This document shows positions 33,965 to 49,636 of a DNA stretch of 64,000 nucleotides, one piece after another (position 1 is the first letter of the stretch; every line of letters starts with the position of its first letter). The stretch is taken from assembly GCA_029216955.1 (NCBI GenBank), contig JANAVB010023996.1, forward strand, positions 17,682,688 through 17,746,687, read 5' to 3'. The notes below the pieces were generated by a model, which was not told the DNA's origin, made no database searches, and worked only from the letters and a program-made list of their open reading frames with translations. A program made the position numbers and the translations under genes. The stretch is from Iris pallida (lineage: Eukaryota > Streptophyta > Magnoliopsida > Asparagales > Iridaceae).

Positions 33965-34292
33965 AGTCTGTGCTGCAGGAGCCCCCCTCCAGCAACTGTT
34001 GATCGAGAGTGCGCACGACTCCCTAGCCATTCTCTCGGAAGATACGACAGTCGACTCAGCTGGCAATCTGATAGCCCCCCTCCGGTCCGCACGAGCGCCA
34101 CAACCACAATCCCCCCTCAACAGCGAATGCAGACCCGACCAACTCCCAACGGAGCAAATCAGGCACCGACAAAACCGTCACCATCCTAACCAGATCCGCC
34201 GCAAGGCGGAACAAAAAACACCCCCACAATCTCTTAAATGCTTAACATCATATGTTGGAACGTCCGAGGTCTGGCAAATAAACCGACACTAA
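33965..34292 (+). pseudogene. LINE B ORF1, C-terminal part
   Basis: The frame containing APLQQLLIESAHDSLAIL aligns with PLQQTILLIRSSSDFLVI of copy A (2310-2360), so this is the end of ORF1 after the nested insertions. It ends at a stop at 34290-34292, beyond the ORF2 ATG at 34238, giving a 55-nt overlap in different frames. The Pro/Gln-rich end has no known domain. Confidence 0.65.
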
Positions 34293-36157
34293 GGAGAATT
34301 TCCAGTCTTCGAAAAATTCACAAGATTGACATCTTCATCATCATTGAACCTAAAATCCCCTCCAAACGTCTTAAATCTACACAGTTGGCTCTGGGCCTCC
34401 CAACGGCTATTGCAGGCAGGCACGACATCTGGATTCTCGGGTCGAAGGAAGTTAAACTTGATATCATTCAGGACACCCATCAAGCACTCTCCTGCTGGAT
34501 CACTCACCCCACCCTTCCGGAGCGTGCTATCCTTTCAGCGGTCCACGGTAGCTGTGTCATCGCAGAATAAAAACACCTCTGGAACGACCTTCTCGACACC
34601 TATCTCCACAACACCAACACACCCTGGCTTTGCATAGGGGACTTCAACGCCATTACCTGCAGAGAAGAAAAGATTGGGGGCCGTCCCATGCCACTATCAG
34701 CCATGCAAGACTTCAACAACTTCATCTTCAATGCACACCTCACTCCCCTCCAGTTCAAAGGTAGCGAATTCACTTGGTGTAACATGCAGGACGGAGACCG
34801 TCGTCAATACTCATGTTTGGACAGAGCCCTTACCAACGCCTGCTGGTACGATATGAGGATCAGCTCCACCCTGTCCCACCTCAACTCCACCGAATCAGAC
34901 CACGCCCCCATCCTGGTAGAAATTAAAAATAATTCCCACCCATCCAAGAAGAACTTCTAATTCCTCGACTTTTGGACCGACCACCCGCAATTCTTGAGCA
35001 TCGTGGCAGAAGCGTGGAACAGTCAGGACTCCCCTAATCCTCTCACCTGGGTCAGAAACAAGCTCAAAGCCACCAGAAAAGCTCTTTCCAATTGGAGCAA
35101 ACAAGCTTTTGGGGACATTTTCCAAGCGATTCGCGTCGCTGAGGACGATGTCACCCGAGCAGAAGCTTTATTCCTTTCTGACCGATCCCCTGCGGCTAGG
35201 AGAGCCTTGAATCTAACCAAGGCCATACTCAAATTCAGGCTCAAAGTCGAGACCGACTTCTGGAAGCAGAAAGCCAGACTGAAATGGGACAGCGACGGGG
35301 ACAAAAACTCAAAATACTTCCACGCCTGCATCAACGGCAAAAGAAACAAACTTTCGATACACCATATCGCAGACGAGCTAGGCATCATCAGATCTGACCA
35401 AAAAGGGATCTAAGAGGCGGCCACAGATTTCTACACCAAATTATTCTCCAAGAAGACGGTCCACAAAGACACTTCATTCCTTGACCAAATCCCCACCATC
35501 ATTAACGACTCCGACAAAGCGCTGCTGGAACGCCCTCTGTCCGAACAGGAAGTAAAAAACATGGTATGGGCCTTGAACGCGCATACCGCACCCGGCCCAG
35601 ATGGCTTCTCTGGCACCATCTTCCGTACTTGCTGGGATATTATCAAGCAGGACATCACCGAAGCGGCTATAGCCTTCCTTGAAGGAGCTTCTTACCCCAA
35701 AGCCATCTCCAGCTTCAATCTCATCCTCATCCCGAAAAAAGATAACCCTAATTCCTTTTGTGATTTTCGACCTATCAGTGTTTGCACATTCACCAACAAA
35801 ATTATCTTCAAGATCATCGCTACTAGAATGACAGAAACTCTCCCCAAAATCATCTCGGAGGAGCAAAGCGGATTCGTTCACGAAAGGAACATCCAAGACA
35901 ACATCATGCTGGCCCAAGAACTTATCACCTGCATGAAATTTCCAGCCAGAGGGGGCAACATCGCCATCAAAATCGACATGGAAAAAGCATACGACAGACT
36001 TGATTGGCAATTCATGATATGGGTCTTCATAGCTTTCGGATTCTCCAAAAATTGGACCAACATCGTGTGGAGATCCATCAGCAACTCATGGTTCTCCACA
36101 GTTATCAACGGCCAATCTGAGGGTTTTTCAAATCTAGCCGAGGAGTCAAACAGGGCG
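34238..36157 (+). pseudogene. LINE B ORF2, endonuclease and RT N-terminal half
   Basis: Starts MLNIICWNVRGLANKP at 34238. Endonuclease motifs EPK, GDFNA (34637-34651), CLDRAL and SDH (34895-34903) are intact, followed by the RT motifs APGPDGF, LIPKKDNP, FRPISVC and EKAYDRLDWQ. All pieces share one frame. It is broken only by TAA at 34568-34570, 34958-34960 and 35411-35413 and a one-base loss near 36123. The second and third stops are CAA in copy A; the first is CAG. It continues at 45370. Confidence 0.93.
36153..36157. repeat. Target-site duplication GGGCG, left copy
   Basis: GGGCG before the TGTAACG start of the inserted element; the same bases follow its end at 45370-45374. Joining across one copy restores the LINE RT sequence CAGGGCGAC, as in copy A at 4489-4497. 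Confidence 0.95.
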
Positions 36158-37004
36158 TGTAACGACCCAGTCCCAAAATACGTAGGACTAAGAACGTAGA
36201 CATGCCAGCTGTATTCATACGAAGTATACTCCAATATATGGAAGCCTCATATAAATACATAAGCTGTAAAATGCAGTAGAACCATAACTAATCTCATCCA
36301 TACAAGATAAATGAATAAAAATATCATATAATGAGAATGAATTTGTTTTGATACAATATGTTGGGCGGAGACAAATCTACTACCAACAAAATAAGGAAAA
36401 GTACATAGAAAATGAAATGAGTGGCAAGCGAAGTGAAGACGATACAAGTGCAATCATCCTCGAAAAATAGCAAAGAACACGGCTAGAGCTAAAGCACCTG
36501 TGAAAGACAATAGCACACACCTGGGGAGATAACCAGGTCCTTAGAGGGACGTAACAAGATACATAATATCATGCCATATAAACTGAATAAATATTGCCAA
36601 ATAAATAAGTAAATCGAATTATAACAAGTTCCAATACGCACCTACTGAACGAGCGTACCATCTCCCCAACCAAACAAGGACAGAAGATGGTAAACTAATT
36701 CACGGTGACGTATCTTTCCATGCTATGAATCCAATATGGTATCCGGACCCCAACAAGGTTCAATACCTTCTCATCGAAGTAGTAAGTCATACCTACAACC
36801 AAACAAGGACAAGATGTGACGAACTAATCCGCGACAAGTTATTGTTCCAAGCCACGGTCAGATACAAGTACCCGAACCAAAGTTACTCGTACCTAACGAA
36901 TAAGGGCGCCTAACCAAATCTTGGTGAATGCAGTTTAAAAATAGTTCATGGTCGCATAACTACCCAGTCAAGTCGAAAAAATACCAATGCAGTACCTCAG
37001 TAGC

Positions 37005-37105
37005 GAGTCACAACACCATATACTATTCCTCAGTATCGAGCGAGTCTATAGCATGCAGTCTACCTATCGTTCCTCAGTAGCGAGCGAGTCTACGATAGAT
37101 AGGGT
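37005..37105. repeat. Tandem stem-loop units in LARD-like LTR
   Basis: Three copies of a block read on the minus strand as ACTCGCTCGNTACTGAGGAA or a shorter form. The best one is flanked by CTATCGT (37064-37070) and ACGATAG (37092-37098), extendable to 10 of 11 paired bases. The right LTR carries the same units near 42168-42268, and the related element at 50295 has them at about 52780-52885. Confidence 0.75.
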
Positions 37106-38059
37106 GGTAGTCAACTTCCAATCATGTTCTTCCCGCCCAATGCTAACTCTATAACCGCTAAGTCAAACTAGCATGCAACCTCTATTAGCGGTTATTCCTA
37201 TCACACGGCTTGTATGTGCTGGTGGCCAGCCAATCACGCACTTCCGTATTCTACATGCGACACACAACTTCGTGGTACAACGTGTCAAGGCCATGAATGC
37301 AACACACAAAGGTGGTCCCTTAAATCTAGGTTTAATGTGTAAAAAAATAATACATAGCAAGAAACTGAACAGTAATTTTAACAGGTTATGCTATGTATCA
37401 CAGTTTATTTTGCATAAAGAAAATAATGAACATGCATGAAATATGAGATAAAATAATTAAACAGCAAATGGCAAGGTGTCTTGCCTGATAGGGCGCCTGG
37501 TGTGCTGCGATGATCAATGTGGCACGAACTGCGACTTTGGTGTAACAACTACACAAGGGGACCTCTGATGGTGGCACGGACAGTTTCATTGGGTCCATAA
37601 CGGTCAAATTGGTTAGGGTGGACAGGAGAAAGGACAGAATTAATGCAGGAAGTATGATTAATGGTTTGGTCATGGTCATGAGGATAATCGAAGGAATTTG
37701 CAATACTAAAAATATTTGTAATACTCAAAAAGAAGATAAATAAATAAATAATTCTACTAGTAAAATAGTTTTTAGGCCAAAAATTTGAAATATATAAAAC
37801 TTGCTTTCCGGCAAAACTCTATTTTTGTTAAAAATAGGTTTTCTAGGCAAACTATATTTTTAGTAGAAGTTTTACCATTATAATTAATAATAATGACAGT
37901 AAATAAATTATAATAACAAAATACCAATAGTAATATAATATTAATCTATTTTGCAAATACTTATATATATCCTATAAATATTATTGACAATGATCTTAGC
38001 AAACTTACACAGGTATTAAAACATACTAATTTAATAATAGTAAGTGACAGTAAAACAGA

Positions 38060-38260
38060 AATATAATAAGTAAATAATAATAATAATAATAATATTAATA
38101 ATAATAAAGAAGGAAATATTAGAAATAATAATAATAATAATAATAACTAAATACCAATAATAGAAAATAAATTTTCTGTAATAAAAAGATAATAATAATA
38201 ATAATAAATCTACAGTAATAATAATAATATTATTATTATTAATAACAATATACAGTAATC
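38060..38260. repeat. TAA/AAT trinucleotide runs
   Basis: Several runs of (TAA)n/(AAT)n with differing lengths between the two LTRs (right copy near 43220-43390), which accounts for most of the length difference between them. No gene is present. Confidence 0.85.
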
Positions 38261-40223
38261 ATAACTTATTAATATTTCATACTGAGAAGAAAGAAAGAAA
38301 ATTGGCAGCAAATAATAATAATAGTGTTAATTATTAACATATGCTGCCAAACTCTGAGTTGTTCTTCTGAACTTTTTGAAGAAAGGAAAAGAATTGTCAG
38401 TTAAAGAGAGAGAGAGTAGCTGAGAGGGAAAAGAATAAGGAAAGGGGAAAGGGAAAAATTTTCAGGGGAGAGAGAGCGAGTCATGGGAGAGTGAGGAAGC
38501 TGGGAGCGGAGACGAACGGTCGGAGTTCGACGGATGCGGCAAGGGCGGCGATGGTTTGGGCGACGGTGAGCTAGGGTTTCCGTATAGGCGGCTCGCGCGG
38601 GCGGAGCTCGGGTGGGGTTGAGGAGAGGGGAAACGCCGGCGGCTTAGGGCACGGCGACGAGGAGGAAAGGAGAGGCGATCGGAAGAGGAAGTCGGCAGGC
38701 GGTGCCAAGGGAAGCTAGGGCTGGAGATCGGGGAGAGGAGAAGAAGTGAGGAGCGGGAGGCGGACGGCTCGGCCGGGGTTAGGCCGGCGGTCGACGGACT
38801 TGGCGAAGGAGCTGCGGCGCGAGAGCGGCGCGGCGGAGAGGGGCGAGTCGCCCGCATCGGCGCTCACGTCGCCTGGGCGGAGGCGCTGGGGCTTCCAGGA
38901 GGCGGCGACGACTGGAGACGCGCGCGGCGGAGCGTTACTCCGGCGGAGGGTTTCCAGACGGTGACGAGCCGGAGGAGGAGGCCAGGTGAGGGTTCGAGTT
39001 TCTATATATTTTTTTCTACTTTTCTTGGTGGTGATAGGTGTTCCGGCGGTTGGCCGGGGTCGATTGTGGTTATGGACGGGGTTTGGGTGATTGTCTCTGG
39101 AGGCGGTGGTGAAAGGTGAAGGCGATGGGTGGTTCCGGTGGATGATTCGGGTTGATGGTGGTGGAGGCGTAGGCCGTTGGGGTCGGCCAGGACTTGGAGG
39201 CTGTGACGGGTTCCAGGGAGATGTGGTGGCGGGGACGCCGGAGTGGCGACGATGGTGATCGACGGGGTCGTGGTTGGTTTTCCGTTGGTGGTTCTTTTGG
39301 GTTGGGTTTTTTTTTTGTTGGTCATGGTGGCGGTGCGACGTGTGGTCGCCGGCCTGGGTTAGCCAGGAACAGGCTGGGCTTGGCTAGGATTAGGAAATTA
39401 TCATTTGTTGTTCATGTCGGGGTGTGTCCGACACGGCGGAGATGGGTCTGTATTTTATAAAATATGGAATAAGAAATTGGATGGGAGACACAGACACGAT
39501 GCACGATTTGGGTTGAGGAATTTGGGAAGGAATATTGAATGATAGAAATTGGAGGAGTACCTGCCTATTTATGGGATGTGGGAATTCCCAATTAGATAAT
39601 GATTAGGATTGTTTAAACCCAAATTAGATAAATCATCTATTTAATTAAAATAAATCAAATCAAATCAAATCCGATCCAAATCTAATTAAATCTCATTTAA
39701 TTCACTTAGTTTAAAATCAAATCAATAAAATCAAATTCCAATTATAGATATTAACATAATCTATTTAAATGTATCCATGGAATCAAATCAAATTTAAATT
39801 GTCACAAATATTTCAAAAATATGTTTTCCAAAAATACTATAATAATTAATTTCAGAAATTACATTATTTAAAATAAATAAATAATTACAAAAATATATGT
39901 TTGTACAATTAATATTTACATAGATATACTTTTCTAGTTTACCATTTTATAAGAAAATTTTATTTATTATTATAACTATATAAATGAAAGGCTTTTCATA
40001 AAAGTCATAAACTTGAAAATAATAGCTAGAAATAATTTGTCTACATTAAAAATAATAAAAATAATGTTTTTCAAAAATATGTACGCTCGCACATATTCGC
40101 ACTCGACGAGCAAGAAAATAATTTCGTGCGCGACGTATAATACGACTACGCGACGTACAATACAAAATATTAAATCGGTACCAAATTTAAAAAAAAGAAT
40201 AGTAGAAATTTAGGGGTTTTACA

Positions 40224-40270
40224 TCCTACCCAACTTAAGAGAATTTCGTCCTCGAAATTAAGAGGACGTA
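40224..40270 (-). other. Polypurine tract of LARD-like element
   Basis: On the minus strand CGAGGACGAAATTCTC and then AAGTTGGGTAGGA lie directly before the 3' LTR. The tract differs by only a few bases from that at 57285-57318 in the related plus-strand element. Confidence 0.85.
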
Positions 40271-41293
40271 GGGGGTGAGAAGACACAAGAGGTATTGATG
40301 AGGAACAATCGAAAACAAAATCACGCCGTAAGAAATTACGGTCTAGATCATAGAAAAATATAATACGGTATGGTCATGGGGACTGAATGAGGGTCACGAT
40401 TAATAGAACGAAAAAGATTCACTTAAACTAAGCGATTAGTGGTTCTTGATAGGGTCGAGTAGCAACATCGAGTGAGAATAGTCATAGCCGATAGGATGGC
40501 TAGAGGAAGTTCTAATATAACGCCTTCGTCCTTCTAAAATAGGTGAAGGCGAAGTGATATCGAGTTCGAAGAAGGCGTTATCGAATACGAATACGTGATT
40601 CAAAGACGATCGAATAATTTCAAAGGAATTGTCAAGGCAGACGTGGATGGGACTCTAGAGGACAAGCTTAACTATGTCCCCATCCACGTGTAATAATAGA
40701 CAAAAGCGAACCAAAGTGCACTCGGTTGATCAGACCATCATGCACCGGTTCTGATTAGACAATATGTTAGTGGGTGCGACCCAATTAACATATGTCTTGA
40801 AGAAGCTCGAATAAAGAATAAGCTTGCAAAAACTAGGCTATATTAGCATCATTAGTCAAAGCGGTAAATACATAGGTACGAGAGATTAAGATTTAAAGAA
40901 GGTAGAATGATTCTAAGTCATACAGTTGTCCTATAGTCTTCTTGTCCAAGTCCTTGGTTGGTTAGACGGGTTAGGTCCTCTAGATTCTAGGATCTAAATA
41001 AGCTTACTAATATAGGTCACTAGGTCAAAGGGGTTGCTAGTTCATAGGGTATTCTACCCAACTTAAAGAATTAAACCAATGGTGTTTTGGTACAACTAAC
41101 TAGTAGGGTCAATTTCTAGCAAGCATGAAGGGAAGATAAGGATAGGGATGGAAGGAAGCAAGCAAGATGCAATTGATGAGTCAAACGGTAGATAAAATCA
41201 AGGAAAGAGGTCAAGTATGTGGATGAGATCCTAGACTTCTAATCCTATACGCAGGCTTGCTTGGTACGGTAGAGTAACCAAACAATTTATCTT
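40271..41293 (-). other. Internal region of LARD-like element, non-coding
   Basis: No ORF of interest. Read on the minus strand it matches the 3' part of the internal region of the element at 50295-57993, for example the TGATCAGACCATCATGCACC stretch near 40730. A second polypurine-like sequence (AAGTTGGGTAGAAT, minus) lies at 41049-41070. Confidence 0.75.
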
Positions 41294-41312
41294 GACCTGC
41301 ATGGGCCACCAC
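41294..41312 (-). other. Conserved post-LTR motif, candidate primer site
   Basis: GTGGTGGCCCATGCAGGTC on the minus strand, 7 nt after the 5' LTR (TGTTTTT between). Identical to the motif at 53601-53619 in the related element and at 61624-61642. Confidence 0.6.
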
Positions 41313-41319
41313 AAAAACA

Positions 41320-44300
41320 TGTAATGCCCCAGTCCCAAAATACGTAGGACTAGGAACGTAGACATGCCAGCTGTATTCATACGAAGTAGACTCCAATACA
41401 TGGAAGCCTCGTATAAATACATAAGATGTAAAATGCAGTAGAACCATAACTAATCTCATCCACACAAGATAAATGAATAAAAATATCATATAATGAGAAT
41501 GAATTTGTTTTGATACAATATGTTAGGCGGAGACAAATCCACTACCAACAAAATAAGGAAAAGTACATAGAAAATGAAATGAGTGGCGAGCGAAGCGAAG
41601 ACGATCCAAGTGCAATCATCCTCGAGAAATAGCAAAGAACACGGCTAGAGCTAAAGCACCTATGAAAGACAATAGCACACACCTAGGGAGATAAACAGGT
41701 CCTCAGAGGGACGTAACAAGATACATAATATCATGCCATATAAACTGAATAAATATTGCTCAAATAAATAAGTAAATCGAATTATAACATGTTCCAATAT
41801 GCACCTACTGAACGAGCGTACCATCCCCCCAACCAAACAAGGACAGAAGATGGTAAACTAATTCACGGTGACGTATCTTTCCATGCTATGAATCCAATAT
41901 GGTATCCGGACCCCAACAAGGTTCAATACCTTCTCATCGAAGTAGTAAGTCATACCTACAATCAAACAAGGACAAGATGTGACGAACTAATCTGCGACAA
42001 GTTATTGTTCCAAGCCATGGTCAGATACAAGTACCCAAACCAAAGGTACTCGTACCTAACGGATAAGGGCGCCTAACCAAATCTAGATGAATGCAGTTTA
42101 AAAACAGTTCATGGTCGCATGACTACCCAGTCAAGTCGAGAAAATACCAATGCAGTACCTCAGTAGCGAGTCACAACACCATATACTATTCCTCAGTATC
42201 GAGCGAGTCTATAGCATACAGTCTACCTATCGTTCCTCAGTAGCGAGCGAGTCTACGATAGATAGGGTGGTAGTCAACTTCCAATCATGTTCTTCCCGTC
42301 CAATGCTAACTCTATAACCGCTAAGTCAAACTAGCATGCAACCTCTATTAGCGGTTATTCCTATCGGACGGCTTGTATGTACTGGTGGCCAGCCAATCAC
42401 GCACTTTCGTGTTCTACATGCGACACACAACTTTGTGGTACAACGTGTCAAGGCCATGAATGCAACACACAAAGGTGGTCCCTTAAATCTAGGTTTAATG
42501 TATAAGAAAATAATACATAGCAAGAAACTGAACAGTAATTTTAACAGGTTATGCTATGTATCACAGTTTATTTTGCATAAAGAAAATAATGAACATGCAT
42601 GAAATATGAGCTAAAATAATTAAACAGCAAATGGCAAGGTGTCTTGCCTGATAGGGCGCCTGGTGTGCTGCGATGATCAATGTGGCACGAACTGCGACTT
42701 TGGTGTAACAACTACACAAGGGGACCTCTGATGGTGGCACGGACAGTTTTATTGGGTCCATAACGGTCAAATTGGTTAGGGTGGACAGGAGGAAGGACAG
42801 AATTGATGCAGGAAGTAGGATTAATGGTTTGGTCATGGTCATGAGGATAATCGAAGAAATTTGCAATACTAAAAATATTTGTAATACTCAAAAAGAAGAT
42901 AAATAAATAAATAATTCTACTAGTAAAATAGTTTTTAGGCCAAAAATTTGAAATATATAAAACTTGCTTTCCGACAAAACTCTATTTTTGTTAAAAATAG
43001 GTTTTCTAGGCAAACTATATTTTTAGTAGAAGTTTTACCATTATAATTAATAATAATGACAGTAAATAAATTATAATAACAAAATACCAATAGTAATATA
43101 ATATTAATCTATTTTGCAAATACTTATATATATCCTATAAATATTATTGACAATGATCTTAGCAAACTTACACAGGTATTAAAACATACTAATTTAATAA
43201 TAATAAGTGACAGTAAAACAGAAATATAATAAGTAAATAATAATAATAATAATAAAGAAGGAAATATTAGAAATAATAATAATAATAATAATAACTAAAT
43301 ATCAATAATAGAAAATAAACTTTCTGTAATAAAAAGATAATAATAATAATAAATCTACAGTAATAATAATAATAATAATAATAATATTAATAACAATATA
43401 CAGTAATCATAACTTATTAATATTGCATACTGAGAAGAAAGAAAGAAAATTGGCAGCAAATAATAATAGTGTTAATTATTAACATATGCTGCCAAACTCT
43501 GAGCTGTTCTTCTGAACTTTTCGAAGAAAGGAAAAGAATTGTCAGTTAAAGAGAGAGAGTAGCTGAGAGGGAAAAGAATAAGGAAAGGGGAAAGGAAAAA
43601 ATTTTCAGGGGAGAGAGAGCGAGTCATGGGAGAGTGAGGAAGCTGGGAGCGGAGACGAACGGTCGGAGTTCGGCGGATGCGGCAAGGGTGGCAATGGTTT
43701 GGGCGGCGGTGAGCTAGTGTTTCCGTATAGGCGGCTCGCACGGGCGGAGCTCGGGTGGCGTTGAGGAGAGGGGAAACGCCGGCGGCTTAGGGCACGGCGA
43801 CGAGGAGGAAAGGGGAGGCGGTCGGGAGAGGAAGTCGGCAGGCGGCGCCAAGGGAAGCTAGGGCTGGAGATCGGGGAGAGGAGAAGAAGTGAGGAGCGGG
43901 AGGCGGACGGCTCGGCCGGGGTTAGGCTGGCGGTCGGCGGACTTGGTGAGGGAGCTGCGGTGCGAGAGCGGCACTGCAGAGAGGGGCGAGTCGCCCGCGT
44001 CGGTGCTCACGTCGCCTGGACGGAGGCGCTGGGGCTTCCAGGAGACGGCGGCGACTGGAGACGCGCACGGCGGAGCGTTACTCCGGTGGAGGGTTTCCAG
44101 GCGGTGACGAGCCGGAGGAGGAGGCCAGGTGAGGGTTCGAGTTTCTATATATTTTTTTCTACTTTTCTTGGTGGTGATGGGTGTTCCGGCGGTTGGCCGG
44201 GGTCGATTGTGGTCATGGACGGGGTTTGGGTGATTGTCTCCGAAGGCGGTGGTGAAAGATGAAGGCGATGGGTGGTTCCAGTGGATGATTCGGGTTGATG

Positions 44301-45369
44301 GTGGTGGAGGCGTAGGCCGTTGGGGTCGTCCAGGACTTGGAGGCTGTGACGGGTTCCAGGGAGATGTGGTGGCGGGGACGCCGGAGTGGCGACGATGGTG
44401 ATCGGCGGGGTCGTGGTTGGTTTTTCGTTGGTGGTTCTTTTGGGTTGGGTTTATTTTTCTGTTGGTCATGGTGGCGGTGCGACGTTTGGTCGCCGGCCTG
44501 GTTTGGCCGGGAACAGGCTGGGCTTGGCTAGGATTAGGAAATTATCATTTGTTGTTCATGTCGGGGTGTGTCCGACACGGAGGAGATGGGTCTGTATTTT
44601 ATAAAATATGGAATAAGAAATTGGATGGGAGACACAGACACGATGCACGATTTGGGTTGAGGAATTTGTGGAGGAATATTGAATGATAGAAATTGGAGGA
44701 GTACCTGCCTATTTATAGGATGTGGAAATTCCTAATTAGATAATGATTAGGATTGTTTAAACCCAAATTAGATAAATCATCTATTTAATTAAAATAAATC
44801 AAATCAAATCAAATCCAATCCAAATCTAATTAAATCTCATTTAATTCACTTAGTTTAAAATTAAATCAATAAATCAAATTCCAATTATAGATATTAACAT
44901 AATCTATTTAAATGTATCCATGGAATCAAATCAAATTTAAATTGTCACAAATATTTCAAAAATATGTTTTCCAAAAATACTATAATAATTAATTTCGGAA
45001 ATTACATTATTTAAAACAAATAAATAATTACAAAAATATATGTTTGTACAATTAATATTTACATAGATATACTTTTCTAGTTTACCATTTTATAGGAAAA
45101 TTTTATTTATTATTATAACTATATAAATGAAAGGCTTTTCATAAAAGTCATAAACTTGAAAATAATAGCTAGAAATAATTTTTGTCTACATTAAAAATAA
45201 TAAAAATAATGTTTTTCAAAAATATGTACGCTCGCACATATTCGCACTCGACGAGCAAGAAAATAATTTTGTGCGCGACGTACAATACGACTACGCGACG
45301 TACAATACAAAATATTAAATCGGTACCAAATTTAAAAAAAATGAATAGTAGAAATTTAGGGGTTTTACA
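41320..45369 (-). repeat. LARD-like 5' LTR, 4050 bp
   Basis: Counterpart of the left LTR with scattered substitutions. On the minus strand it has a good TATA site CCTATAAATAGG (44708-44719), followed about 240 nt later by an ATG (44469) opening a 203-residue Pro/His/Arg-rich frame (43858-44469); in the other LTR this frame is interrupted after 107 residues (39002-39325). Confidence 0.93.
44708..44719 (-). promoter_or_regulatory. TATA box of LARD-like 5' LTR
   Basis: CCTATAAATAGG on the minus strand at the boundary between the AT-rich U3 and the GC-rich transcribed-type leader, where a core promoter is expected. Confidence 0.6.
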
Positions 45370-48853
<3,484 letters not shown>

Positions 48854-49636
48854 TGTAGAGGCTAAAAATCAAGCTACTCCATCCATTGGGAGCTAGAAAT
48901 CAAAGGGCGCCACTCATCCAGGGGCCACATTAACAAGTTGCGCCATATCGATAGGTTGTGCCAAACTCAGGTTGTGCGTGAGACACGTGGCGCACTTCCG
49001 CGAGAAGCTGTAATGGCATCATCATTGCCTGACAACTAACAACACGTATATCAAGGAAAATATGTTCGAATCCCGTACAACACGGTATTCGAGAAGATTT
49101 GGTCAGCTAGCAGTTTGCGCAACATGTCAGGTTGTACAAGGTTGAACCCAGGCAGAAGTTGCTTGGCTACGTTACCGCGCAACCTGATGAAGCTCGTGCA
49201 ATACGATCGTCTAGAGCAGGGTGACGTGGCACGTAAACCACTAACTTCGGAGAATGTGGCCACTACATTGCCCACGATCATGCACATCTCAATCAAATGA
49301 TGCCACGCGTCTACAGCAGTTGGTTTAACCGCTTGCACAGGTGAACATGAGGTATGCAACCTGAAGTGCACGTAACCCAGAATAACTAGTAAACAGTTAT
49401 TTCAAGAACTCTATAAATATAGTTTCCAATCAATTCTCAGGCATGACGAAGGATCAAAAACTCTTGCAAAAGTGCTGTTGCATCCTCCAGAAGCTCGTGT
49501 CTTCGATATCACATCGTCCAAGGGATAAAGTGATTGTCTTCTGATCAGATTCCTATAGTTGTACTTTCCCAGAAATCAATTGTACTTTTTCTTAGTTTGT
49601 AGAAATCGTGTTTTATTTTTGTTTTTTGCAAACTAA
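48854..49636 (+). repeat. LTR of Tat-like element, about 780 bp
   Basis: Left boundary taken at TGTAGAGGC where LINE C homology ends; right boundary just before the primer site. TATA box CTATAAATATAG at 49411-49422 with a 215-bp transcribed-type leader after it. GCGCAAC and GTTGTGC motifs recur. No coding sequence is seen. Confidence 0.65.
49411..49422 (+). promoter_or_regulatory. TATA box of Tat-like LTR
   Basis: CTATAAATATAG, about 225 bp before the primer-binding site, the same arrangement as at 31810-31819 in the larger Tat element. Confidence 0.6.

Larger units (their letters stand above)
33965..36157 (+). mobile_element. LINE copy B, segment 2 of 3
   Basis: The LINE resumes here with sequence matching copy A from about 2300: the C-terminal part of ORF1, then ORF2 up to the RQGD-equivalent of RT. 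It is cut at 36158 by the next LTR element; GGGCG at 36153-36157 is the left copy of that element's target duplication. Confidence 0.93.
36158..40223 (-). repeat. LARD-like 3' LTR, 4066 bp
   Basis: TG...CA ends (TGTAACGACC ... GGGTTTTACA). Contains stem-loop units with ACTCGCT/TACTGAGG loops (about 37005-37105), TAA-type trinucleotide runs (38060-38260), a GC-rich leader-like region (38460-39440) and an AT-rich U3 (39560-40223). Short frames in the GC-rich part are Pro/Arg/His-rich without recognised domains. The TATA site is weak here (minus CATAAATAG near 39566-39574). Confidence 0.93.
36158..45369 (-). mobile_element. Large non-autonomous LTR element (LARD-like), 9.2 kb
   Basis: Two ~4-kb LTRs (36158-40223, 41320-45369) enclose about 1.1 kb with no coding sequence. 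Minus orientation: polypurine tract beside the left LTR, candidate primer motif beside the right LTR, exact 5-bp target duplication. Its LTR ends and internal sequence match the plus-strand element at 50295-57993, so it is a deletion derivative of that family. It would need gag and pol supplied in trans. Confidence 0.94.

Noticed and set aside
38462..38964. A captured host exon in the GC-rich part of the LARD-like LTR
   Set aside because: Frames are Pro/Arg/Ser low complexity on both strands, differ between the two LTRs, and resemble no protein family I know.
45182..45369. ATG 45182 as start of the LINE RT ORF
   Set aside because: These codons belong to the end of the LARD-like LTR; the target duplication at 45370 shows that the LINE resumes there.
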